From assembly GCA_028641055.1 (NCBI GenBank), contig JAPCYS010001516.1, positions 124,001-188,000 on the forward strand: 64,000 nt of DNA, written 5' to 3'. This document shows, piece by piece, positions 22,430-32,179 of the stretch. The DNA comes from Alopecurus myosuroides. Its lineage: Eukaryota > Streptophyta > Magnoliopsida > Poales > Poaceae. How positions within the stretch are numbered: position 1 is the stretch's first letter; every line of letters starts with the position of its first letter. The position numbers and the translations under genes are program-made. The notes beneath the pieces were generated by a model that saw only the letters and a program-made list of their open reading frames with translations, was not told the origin of the DNA and made no database searches.

Positions 22430-23470
22430 TGGAAACCTCCTGCCCCCCTTGGTTATTACTTTGATTTCCAGCCGCTGGGTTACCAGCTGGGGGTGGGCCG
22501 TTGCGGGTTTGCCCCTGGACCCGGTCCTCCTCCCCCCTGCACCTCGCATAGCTCTGTGCACTTCCCATTTTTCCATCTTTGTAAATCGGCGCACTGTTCT
22601 AGGGAGTGGTTAGCTGGCCTGCCATTCCTGCTGTGCTTCGGACATGCATCCTGAATATGTCCCAATTGTTACCCGGCCTTGGTGGACCTTGATAACTTCC
22701 TCCATTGTGGTTACCTCCGTTGAAATTTCCTTCTGCTTTGGCCCCGAAGACTTCTGTGTTGGCGACAAACTCGGAGCCTCCTTCGAAAGGGCGCTTGTTC
22801 TGGCTATTTCCATTGTTACCTGGTGCTGATCCGTTGCTGGTTCTTCCATTACCGCTTGTGTTTGCTTTTGCCTTCTTGTCATCAGCTTCTTCTTCTGTAG
22901 TATCTGTCGCAGCGTGTTTGTTGCACGCATCCATCAATTCTCCCATTGTGACTTCCAACGCATTTCGACTGGACTTCATGCGAGTTAACTTTTGCACTAA
23001 AGGTATATACTTGCATGTTTTTGCCATGGCCTGTAGCGCATCCTTGGGCTGGATATCCGTGGATGAGTGAAGTATCTCCATAACCCGGCGCACCCAACTG
23101 CGCGCCGATTCTCCCTTCTTCTGAACGCATCGCTCTAGATCATCAATAGTGAATAATTTCCTGCAGGTCCCGTGAAAGTGTTTGACAAGCGCGGTCTTCA
23201 ATTCCTCCCAAGACTTGATCGATCCCTCTGGTAGATTGGTGAACCACAATTTTGCTGCTCCTTCCGACATCATCAGATACATGAACATGGCTTGGAGGTT
23301 CTCGGACGCGTTGCGAATTGACATTGCCATCTCGTAACTGCTTAGCCATGTTTCGGGATCCATGGTTGGCTCATAATTCACTACTTTCCCTGGCTCTTTG
23401 AATTTTTCCGGGTAAGGTTCAGCTCTAATATTGTCCGAGAGACACTTGGGTCCCGCAAGAACGGTTGAAG
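22430..23470 (-). pseudogene. T2 gag core and zinc-knuckle region
   Basis: The frame starting around 23450 (PEKFKEPGKVVNYEPT) contains the retrotransposon gag core: TWLSSYEMAM, AAKLWFTNLPEGSI, SWEELKTALVKHF and a helical region ending in MGELMDACNKHA. This protein would form the virus-like particle. The tail is glycine/asparagine-rich. Near 22660 a one-base shift moves the reading into a frame with a cysteine/histidine segment (DACPKH, LEQCADLQ) resembling a nucleic-acid-binding knuckle, continuing to about 22480. The frame is also shifted from the upstream gag part near 23455. Despite the youth of T2, gag is thus interrupted at least twice. Confidence 0.75.
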
Positions 23471-24991
23471 CCGGCCTTGCTCTAGAAACGTGTGATGCCG
23501 CGGGGGCGCGGCTGGGCGCGGTGCTGCGGGAGGTCCATGCGCTGCAGACCCAGCCGCGGCCCTCCGAGCCCTAGAACTGTCCACGACGGCCTGTGCTGCG
23601 GATGCTGCCTGAGCGCGGGGAGGAGGCGGCATTTGCTGCTGCTCTTCCCTCCGCCGCGCTGAACTTGTTTGGATATTCCCTTGCTGCTGACTGACGTATG
23701 GCGTCCCGTGCATACCGCTTCTGTGATCCGGGTAATTGGCTTGCTGTGCCACCGCAGTGTGCAACAGCTCGATGGCTTGCCGAGTCTTCTCTGCATGGGG
23801 CGACTCTCCCACAGGGATTTGATTCAATGCGAGTGTCGCTGCATATACGTTGTCCATAGGATTGTTGTAGTGGCCGGCTGGTGTGTGGAATCGTGATGGT
23901 GGCGGCGGCAGTAGATCGTTGCCGGTTGTGACTCTAGTTTGTGGTGGGGGTAACCCGGTCCGTTCATTCGCCGGATGTGTCGCTGCTGTCACCTGTTGGG
24001 GTGCAGTTCCCTGGTTCACCACTGGTATTGGCTGGTCCTGAGGTGTAACAAATAAATTAGCCGGATTGATAACCCCGCCCATTGCTGGTAATCTGGTGTG
24101 GTGCCTTTGATGTAGTCTGGACGTTTCCTCTCGGAGCCGGGTTTCCAATGCATCTAGCTCACGCCGCCGCGTGGCCATCCCTTGCCTTTCTGCCTCCACC
24201 TGCCTTCTTTGCTGTTCCAGCGCACGGCGAGCCACATCCAGATCCCTGACGCGTTCCGCTGCGTTTTCCGGAGTGATAACCGTTGCGAGAACCGTGGGGT
24301 CTAGAATCAGATTGTTATCGAATAAGGCCGGGTGGCGCGAGTTCGAAGGACCCGCCCCTGGTGTCCGGTTTTCTAAGAATCCGAACGTGTTTGCATGCAA
24401 CTCCTCATCCGCTGCTCTGCTGGTTACTGACGCCGACTCTCCATCAACCCGGGTCAAGACCGGGTCTCCGTTGACCGCGCCCTGTTGCTGGGCCACTGCC
24501 TGAGCCGCCCCGACTGATGCCGCGGTTGTGTTTCCTTGGTTGGCCGCGGGGGCCGCATAAACTGCAACTCGGCGTACGATATCCGGTGTAAATTCAGGCT
24601 GTTCTTCCTCACCGTTCTCCTCATACCGGTTTTCCAGTAGATCCATGATAGACCCGGTATCATCTTCTCCTTGGGCCCGGTCGCGTGGGGTCCATGCCGG
24701 CTCCTCCGGCTGTTCCCACTCCGCGATGGGTTCTTCTGCCGGATATGTCGTTCCAGTCGATTCTTCATCGTCTGATCGGATAGACGTGGCTTTTCCTGGC
24801 ATAGAATCAGATCCAACGTTGTCAGGGATCGAATTGGAAGCACATACCATACCGATGAAGACGCTGATCCGGCCGATTGTCACGACGGATCCGGTTTCGA
24901 GGTGATCCGACTCCGGCCCCCAGCCGGAATCGTCCACCACCTTTTCTCCTTCGTGGTCGATGTAGATTTCGCCGATGACAAGATTCTCCAT
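23384..24991 (-). pseudogene. T2 gag N-terminal, proline/glutamine-rich part
   Basis: A long open frame runs from inside the 5' LTR (25180) to a stop at 23383. A plausible start is the ATG at 24991 (MENLVIGEIYIDHEGEK), just after the primer site. The protein is low-complexity: acidic near the start, then alanine/glutamine-rich, a charged helix with ERVRDLDVARRALEQQRR, and a proline-rich end. Such N-terminal extensions are usual in Tat gag. A one-base shift near 23455 separates it from the gag core that follows. Confidence 0.7.
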
Positions 24992-25034
24992 GCCCTTCCG
25001 AGCTTCTCCCGTGATGTAAACACCTTTGGACGCA

Positions 25035-25053
25035 GGCCCCACGGTGGGCGCCA
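25035..25053 (-). other. Primer binding site of T2
   Basis: On the minus strand TGGCGCCCACCGTGGGGCC lies two bases inside the 5' LTR. It resembles the tRNA-Lys type primer site known from retroelements, with one mismatch. It fixes the element's orientation. Confidence 0.75.
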
Positions 25054-25055
25054 AC

Positions 25056-25534
25056 TGTCGCGGGATAATCACGGCAGATGTTACCGGGGGTAACTGATCT
25101 TGGGGCAAGACGACACAGGTATTTGGGAGAGGGTTTAGCTCAGAGGAAAACATGGTGCAATTCGATCTGGTAGCCGGCAATCAAAGTCGCCGAGTCTCCG
25201 ATCTTGATATAATAACTCAACTCTGGGATTACACTTGATGCTCGATATCACACGATGTTGCTAGGGTTCTTAGATCTCTGCCTAAACTAGACCTGGGGGT
25301 CGGTTTATAAAGCACCCGTACCCCCTGGCTTATTCTCCAAGGCGCACCCTGGATCCTACCCGGACACGGCGCACAAACCCTAACTTTCCTTTACCATAAC
25401 CCACAACCCGGGTTACTGGGCCTACAAGCTGGGGCCTTCACTAATTTCCTTATCCTTAGCCGGATCCTGTACAGCGTCCTTTGGGCCGGGTTACTCCTTG
25501 GAATTTGGCATACCGGGTTATCGTCCCCCCATCA
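25056..25534 (-). repeat. 5' LTR of T2
   Basis: 479 bp, one substitution from the 3' LTR. The 5-bp CCAAC duplication follows at 25535-25539. Confidence 0.93.
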
Positions 25535-25638
25535 CCAACTTTGTATGTTGTTCACGACTGATCTTTCTGGGATCGTGAATGTATGCATACGGAGGGTTTC
25601 AGACTGCCGGTCTGGGGTCCTTACAGAGTCTGTTCTCA

Positions 25639-26391
25639 TCACAGCCCCCACAGTCCCCAGACCACCTTGGAATAAGAACACCCGAAAAATAAGTGGTTAG
25701 CACTCTCCAACTCATTGCAAAAAGAACACGGTGGGTTACCCTGCCATTTTCTTTTTTTCAAGTTGTCCCTAGTGACAATAGCATCTCTAAACAACTGCCA
25801 AAGGAACATTTTAATCTTAAGTGGGATTTTCGCTTTCCAAATCCAACGGTTATTCGAACCAGCCAAGTTTGACTCCAAGCACTGGTGTAAAGACTTAGTT
25901 GAAAACCTCCCATTAGGACACAAAGCCCAGGTTACATTGTCAGGTTGATTAGATACAGGGTACCTTTTCGCACACTCCACAATAAATTTCCACTGTCTAT
26001 CCAACTCAGGATGCATACGACGCCGAAAAGGAACTATGTAGTTATTCTCCACAGTTTTAAGGAAAGACCAATCTTGCCCATGGAAAATATCAAATAAAGC
26101 TGGGTATGAAACAGAAAGAGGTCGACCATCCAACCAGGGGTCCTGCCAAAACCTCACAAGGTTTCCTTTATTCAACATAATTTTTCTACGCAACAAATAT
26201 GACTCTCTCACTTTCATCAACGCTTTCCAACAAGGTGAATCAGAAGCTCTTGTTTTAATCGATGTCACGGTTTTGTTTTTCAAATACTTGGCAGAAACAA
26301 TCTTCTGCCAGAGGCCATTTTGTGTCTCCAACTTCCACCACCACTTACAGAGAAGACTCACATTTTGTCTATGCAGGTTTTTGATCCCCAA
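25639..26391 (-). pseudogene. LINE C-terminal region with zf-RVT domain
   Basis: The 250-residue frame starts in the post-RT region (GIKNLHRQNVSLLCKWWWKL) typical of plant LINEs. It ends in the zf-RVT domain: IWKAKIPLKIKMFLWQL, then CSFCNELESANHLFFGCS with the expected cysteines and histidine. The domain is cut by the adjacent LTR, so the last part of the polyprotein is missing. The join to the RT frame upstream (26392-26500) is shifted. Confidence 0.85.
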
Positions 26392-26500
26392 ACCCCCTTT
26401 ACTTTTTTATCAACACACCCTCGACCAGTTAACCATAAAATACTTCGTTTTCTTATTGTTCACTGCCCAAAAGAATTTTCTTCTATGTTTATCTAGCTTC

Positions 26501-28136
26501 TCAATGCAAGACTTGCTCAGGAGGAACATGCATAAAATATAGAGGAATACCAGACAAGCTAGAATCAATCAGGGTCAACCTACCCCCCGAGGAAGCCGAG
26601 TAACTAATCCAACACTCGAGTTTTTTCCCCACCAATTTAGCATCAAGAAAATCCCAGTCAATCAACTTCAGCTTTGAAAAGGTTACAGGGACCCCAAGAT
26701 ATTTCATAGGGAGCTGGCCTACCTTGCAATTAAACATTTCCGAATAAAAAGCAGCAATAGTGTTATCCCCTCCAATAAGGAACAATTCACTTTTGTCAAA
26801 GTTAATTTTTAAACCAGACATCATCTCGAACATGTATAGCAGGAGTTTTAAGTTGATGGCCTTAGCCACGTCATGAGTAATACAAAGGACCATGTCATCC
26901 GCATATTGTAAGATTGCCACACCCTTCTCAACCAAATCAGGAGCCAAACCTACAAGCAACCCATTTTTTTGAGCTTCCAAAACCATTTTTGTAAGGGCCT
27001 CGCCCACCATATTAAACAAGGTAGGAGACAAAGGGTCGCCTTGCCTGACCCCCTTCGCACTTTCAAAATAGTCACCAACTTGGTTGTTAATTTTCACACT
27101 CACCGTCCCATTAAGAAGAATTTTATGAATCCATGAAAACCAAGTATCATTAAACCCTCTTACTTTGTGGCAGTTAATAAGAAACCCCCAGTTTATTTTG
27201 TCGTACGCTTTTTCGAAATCAAGTTTAAGGATGATCCCAGCCATGTTTCTTAACATGGGTATGGTGCATAATTTCATGAAGGGACATCATACCATCCATT
27301 ATATTCCTGTTTTTTATGAAAGCATTTTGCTGAATACTAAACAACTTATGGGCATAAGGTTCCAGCCTAATAGTAAGCGTCTTAGTAACGAGCTTGTAAA
27401 TACATCTCAACAAGCAAATGGGGCGAAACTGCTGAATTTTGTTAGCTTCAGTTACTTTAGGGAGAAGAGTGATAATGCCATAGTTTAAACGTTGCACATC
27501 CAAATCCCCCAAATGAAAACTGTGAAACAAACGCATGATGTCATGTTTAACCACCTCCCAACAGTGTTGATAAAACTCAGTCAGAATTTCATCCGAACCA
27601 GGTGCACGGTTAGTATGCATCGAAAACAAAGCACTTTTAACTTCTTCCTCGGAAAAGGCCTTAGTTAACTCAACATTATCCTCAGGTGATATTCTCTCAG
27701 TCTCTCCCCAAAGATCCGACGAAAGTTGAAATCTGTTACCAGGAGCCGGCCCAAATAGATCTCTATAGTAGTTAGTGGCCAAATTAAGCAACTCACTGGT
27801 TCCCTCGACAACCACCCCATTATCCTCTAGGGAAAAAACAATGTTCTTTCTTTTGAGACCATTCGCAATTCTGTGGAAATAGGACGTGTTAAGGTCACCA
27901 TGCAGAAGCCATCTAGCATGAGAGCGTTGATACCAATAGGTCTCTTCCTCTTCATTCATCTTAAAAATTTCGGTTTGAATGTCAGTTTTGCGTGCAAACT
28001 CAACAAGAGATAGATCCCTTTCCTCTTCCGATTGCTCCAAAATACCCAACTCAACTCTTAACTCACCTTTCCTCTTTTTAAAATTACCAAACAAATTCGA
28101 GCCCCACCCTTTAAAATATTTTTTAACGCGCTTCAA
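26501..28136 (-). pseudogene. LINE reverse transcriptase
   Basis: Two overlapping frames (28136-27225 and 27277-26501) make up one RT broken by a frameshift near 27250. The first holds the N-terminal part, with NRAPGSDEILTEFY and FRPICLLRCIYKLVTK. The second holds LKLDFEKAYD with the first catalytic aspartate, the GVRQGDPLSPTLF block and the intact YADD catalytic motif (residues 125-128), then LKINFDKSEL. It would copy element RNA at a nicked target. Catalytic residues are intact; the frame is not. Confidence 0.9.
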
Positions 28137-28869
28137 CTTGATGTAACATCAATAGGGTCTCTGCTACTAACATACTGCGAACAAATCTCATTAACCTTAG
28201 GCAAAAAATCTTCATTTTTAAGCCAGGAGACATCAAACTTAAACCCCCTTTTTTACTAACATAAGGATTACCACCTACATCGAGAATCAGAAGGTTATGA
28301 TCAGATTGTTCTTTCACCACTTTCCTCAAAGTCACTAAAGGAAATAAAGATTCCCAGCAAGGAGTCATAAGAACCCTGTCGAACTTTTCGAGGATAGGGC
28401 TTTTCTGCTGATTAGACCACGTATATTTTCCTCCAATCAGGTCAATTTCCCGAAGGCACATGGTACGGATAATTGAGTTAAAAACATCAGAGGAATGAGG
28501 CAACACAGTAGGCTTATTTTTTTCCAAAATATTTCTCATAATATTGAAGTCCCCGCCAACAATAAAAGGGCAATCTATAACATTACAAAAGGAAGCCAGC
28601 TCGGTAAGGAAGACAACCTTAAACTCCTCATGAGCAGGACCATAAACAATCAGACAAGCCCACCTGCACTTTTTATTTTTATCCCAGAGGTATGATAGCA
28701 ACATATGGTCCCCAATCTTAACATTTTGCACCTCAAGTGTTTCATATTTGAAACCACACGGGATGCCTCCCGACTTGCCTACCGAAGGAACCCACTTCCA
28801 AAAGAATTTATTAAACAGATCAATCTTCCTAAAGAAGCTAGGTGTATAAGTTTGTTTCATCGTTTCCAT
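28123..28869 (-). pseudogene. LINE AP-type endonuclease domain
   Basis: The frame shows the endonuclease/exonuclease/phosphatase fold motifs: a VYGP block, VGGDFNIMR, KYTWSNQ, FDRVLMT and SDHNLLILD. In LINEs this domain nicks target DNA to prime reverse transcription. The N-terminal strands of the domain are missing or out of frame upstream. The end of the frame overlaps the start of the RT frame. Confidence 0.85.
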
Positions 28870-28907
28870 GAGACCAATAAAATCAAGCTTACAATCTTCA
28901 GTAGTGT

Positions 28908-31820
28908 CTAGGATACAAGTGGATATACCTTTCTTCCCAGCCCCTCTAATATTCCATATTCCACCAATGATTTAAATTTTTCAGGTAAGTTTGTTTGCCT
29001 AATCGGTCTACCAGGAGACAGGGTAGCCGTGGCATTCTTTTTTTGACTCCTTGTCATAGGTCTAGATACAACCACATTACTCTTTCTATGAGATCTCTTA
29101 CTTTTTCTTGACTTGACCACAGTAAATGAGGCATCTAAATCACCATCACTCAACCAAGTTAAACATAAAGGAGTTCTCCCCCCCCCATTATCATGCATAG
29201 CTACCAAGGGAGTATCAGAAATAGACAAGTTTTTGTCACCTAAATTAGCTCTAGATTTTTCCAGATCTTTTAATATGTCAATATTATCGAAGTTATCAGA
29301 TGGAAAATCAATACCCATCAAGGATGCCCTAGCCATGATTTCCAAATTAGAGAATGCAGCAAATGAATTACTCGATCCAGGAGAACATAACTCACATTCT
29401 AAGTTCCTCTCTTTTGTTGCCTCATCAGCCTTGGTCATCACATTCGCCATATTTGCTTCCTGGTTACGCCTCCCCACTGCCTCCATAGGTGCCTCCACAG
29501 TTGGATCCACCTCCACAACAGTCTCCCCCAAAAATGGAGGGGACTGTACCGAATACACACAATCTTGCATGTTCCCAGGAGGAGACTCGGAGTGGAGCTC
29601 TGTAACCACAGGATCTGCCGGCCACACTGATGTTCTCACATTGTCACCATAGGGAACTATCACATTCTGCCCCACCAACTCAATGTTTTCAGAAGGATTA
29701 ATTTCTTTTTCAACAACAGGAGTAAATGGGGCCAATACAACACCCCCCCAATATTTTTTGCACCATGTTGGACTTAGGAGACTTGTCCAACACGAAATCC
29801 TGCCCAGACATCTCCACTACACTACCCCCCAAAACAACATTTTCTTCCTAAGCTTTACTTACATTCTCTCTCGTAATGACATCAATAAGAAGCTCAGTAT
29901 CTCCTTCACTCTCCTCCTCAGAACTCATGCTCAACAACAGCGGGCATAATAGCACATTGAGATCTACCAAACCCTGTCCCCACATAACTAGCCGAAGCTG
30001 TCTGCCCTTTCGAAGAAGCAGCAGAGTCTCCAGAAAAATGATCATGCCTGGGTCTTTCCGGAGAAGGGGGAATGTCAGAATTAGACACAACAATGGGCCT
30101 ACGCTCCACAGGACGACCTTGCTCCACGATATCATCGACCTCATAAGTAAAATCATAGAAAAAGTCCCCAGCACCTCCTCAGCTGTCTTAGGAAGCATAG
30201 AGATATCACGACAACCCAGCAAGATACGACAATATTCTGGCTTGAATAATGTTGCCTGATCAACCTCCAATGTAACACCAACAAGGGACCCTGCATAAGC
30301 CGCATAAGCATCACAACGTTTATCGATAGGAATGTTTCGTACTTTCACCCATGCCTTATGCAACACGCCCTTAGCGCCCACAGACACAGACCAAGGGGCC
30401 AGATTCAATACAGCATCACAAAACTTCATAACCATACGCCCCCCCAAATAGCAGGTGCGCTCCACCTCTCCAGGACTAGGAAATCGCATGATATACTGTG
30501 TACTATTAATAGGTCTAGCAGTGCACCTCCAATTAGTGTTAAGATACTCATTGAATTCGTGTTCCAGCTGCCTAGCAGTAGGGTTCCCCTCGACTATGGT
30601 GATGACAATACTCGAGACTCTTTCCTTCTCTTGCTTAGCACTAACCGAATCAGGAAAATAGAAAAAGCCTTGACCATGAGATTGGAAAGTACACATCACA
30701 GCAACACAGTTCCAAGGAAGCAATGCTTGGCAAATTGGAGCCATATGCCCCAGCTTACCACACCTTTCACACCGGATGGTGGGGCACCGGACAGTGAGAT
30801 GTGCACTCACAGTGCAATTGGCACATGGCGGCGCCATCGTGGAAGGAGCCTTGGTCGAAGCAGCAGCCGTGGGAGAAGCTCCTTGTCGACCTCCTCCACG
30901 ACCCGGCAGAATCCGCGGCCTCTCCTTGCTCTGCATCTCCTTCGCAGCAGCTGCCTCCCACCGGTCTGTGCCGCTTCCCGAGTTGCTGCCGCCAGATCCG
31001 CCGGGGGGATCCCGGTGCCAAACGTTGTTGCGCCCGAGACCGAACTCCTGGCGGTTGCCGTTGCGTCCTCCACCGCCGGCTCCACCAGCACCTCCCCCAT
31101 CGCTCCACCCCTGCGCCCGCCGTTGCGCCCCCCACGATCTCCCATGGATGCGCTTGGCCTTGGCTCGAATCGCGGGCGTGGAGGCGAAGACGCGACTTTA
31201 GCGAATGACCTCAAGTCCCCACCGACCTTGCCTCGCCACCAAGTGTGTGAGTCAGAGCTCCGCTCTCCGGCAGGAACCCTGGATGGGGAAACCCTAGCGG
31301 CGGAGGACCAGAAGTGAGCGAATAGGGACTGGATCTCGAAGGGGACTGGCCTCCTGGGGTCTTGTACCCCATCTGCACACGATGGAAGGCCTTTCTCTGT
31401 AGCACTTGGGCTGGGTGGGCTGAGATTCACGAACAAACCCAACGTGCCGCCATTAGACAGTCGCGGGCCCTCAGGGCTGGACGCTGGTTGAAATTCCCGC
31501 GCTCCGATCGCCGGCGCCGGTAGCAGCACCGAAGGGCGCACACGGTGTGCCGGGAGCTCAAGAACCTCGCCGACGATCACCCGCTCACCCCCCCTCAAGC
31601 ATCTCGCGTCCACCACGATCCCCTTCTCATCTAGCAGCACCAATCGCTCGACCGCACGGCGAAGGAGCAGCAAGCCACCCTGCGGAGTCGACGTCTTCGG
31701 CGCCGAGGGAATCGTGGATGTGAACGTCACCGACCATCGGTCGACCAACTCTAGCGGAGTGGCGGAGGGACCGCCGCCGCCGCAACTCTCGTCGCTTGGT
31801 CCGGTGTCGTGCGCCAACAT
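28908..31820 (-). pseudogene. LINE ORF1, RNA-binding protein, fragmented
   Basis: Three frames make up ORF1. The most upstream (31820-30807) is a GC-rich, glycine/arginine-rich N-terminus containing SLFAHFWSSAARVSPS and GGRNGGRRGG. The second (30936-29848) has cysteine pairs and a perfect CCHC knuckle, CERCGKLGHMAPIC, followed by a DUF4283-like region (RFPSPGEVERTCYLGG). The third (29735-28908) is a low-complexity tail ending near the TRSQKK basic patch. In plant L1 elements this protein coats the RNA. At least two frameshifts separate the parts. Plus-strand frames over 30358-31317 are shadows of this region. Confidence 0.75.
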
Positions 31821-31842
31821 CGCGTGGTCCGGCCTCAGTGTA

Positions 31843-32179
31843 TAATCTGGAAAAAAAATACATATACCAGAATAATTAGTGTGAAAAATTACGACGTGGT
31901 TAAGAAAATCAAGAATAATTAGTGAAAAAACATATACCAGAAGTATGCGTATTTAACTCTTATCACACAAATAAGTATGAGTGAAACTATAAACTCATTA
32001 CATAAACATTACCTTTCTAGCATACTTTCTCCACACACACACACACAAAAGGGCGGAGATCATTTACCGAGTTTGCCCTAAGCTACCTGCTTTTGAGCAC
32101 CGAACAAAAATTGAAACCCCACTTTCTTGGCTTGATCTGTCGGCTGGGCCGCCGCACAAGCACAACCACAGCCCCCACC
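31843..32179 (+). promoter_or_regulatory. Upstream region of the gene at 32180
   Basis: This is the 337 bp between the LINE 5' end and the start codon. It holds a repeated ACATATACCAGA motif (about 31859 and 31929), a TATA-like ACTATAAAC at about 31986 and a (CA)n run at 32033-32046. The TATA-like site would give a leader of about 160 bases. It is inferred to be the core promoter. Confidence 0.4.

Larger units (their letters stand above)
16892..25534 (-). mobile_element. T2: complete non-autonomous Tat-lineage Ty3/gypsy element
   Basis: Two 479-bp LTRs (16892-17370 and 25056-25534) are flanked by the 5-bp duplication CCAAC (16887-16891 and 25535-25539). The LTRs differ at a single base (T at 17137, C at 25301). 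On the minus strand come the primer site, gag, protease and a stub of reverse transcriptase, which ends abruptly at motif 1. The spacer that normally follows integrase comes next, so RT, both RNases H and integrase are deleted. On the plus strand is the spliced antisense gene, shortened at its N-terminus. With about 0.2% LTR divergence the insertion is recent, so T2 must have been mobilised in trans. Confidence 0.93.
12589..25625 (+). mobile_element. Long chromovirus-type 3' LTR, split by T2
   Basis: The LTR starts TGTCACATCCCAATTTTGG and ends GGTCCTTACA. Removing T2 and one copy of its CCAAC duplication leaves an LTR of about 4.39 kb (12589-16891 joined to 25540-25625). The preceding polypurine tract and the TGTCACATCCC start are typical of Tekay/Del-type chromoviruses in grasses. 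The flanks AGACC and GAGTC do not match, so it is not a clean solo LTR; the rest of the element was probably lost or lies further left. The right end abuts a truncated LINE. The LTR carries a GC-rich leader-like block (13860-14560). Confidence 0.7.
25626..31842 (-). mobile_element. LINE (L1-type non-LTR retrotransposon), 3' truncated
   Basis: On the minus strand the order is ORF1 (RNA-binding, CCHC knuckle), AP-type endonuclease, reverse transcriptase and a zinc-binding zf-RVT domain, as in plant L1 elements. The 5' end is near 31842, where GC-rich sequence gives way to AT-rich sequence. The 3' end stops at the chromovirus LTR border (25625/25626), inside the zf-RVT domain, with no poly(A). 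Several frameshifts make it inactive. Confidence 0.88.

Noticed and set aside
24454..24843. Overlapping frame inside T2 gag
   Set aside because: No domain; alternate frame of the proline/glutamine-rich gag part.
30358..31317. Long plus-strand open frame (319 codons) opposite LINE ORF1
   Set aside because: It is proline/serine-rich, lies on the complement of recognisable LINE ORF1 with a CCHC knuckle, and has no domain of its own; a GC-rich shadow.
32093..32179. Upstream in-frame ATG of the 497-aa gene
   Set aside because: The ATG at 32180 has a better initiation context and the extra 29 residues look like leader sequence; the upstream start remains possible.
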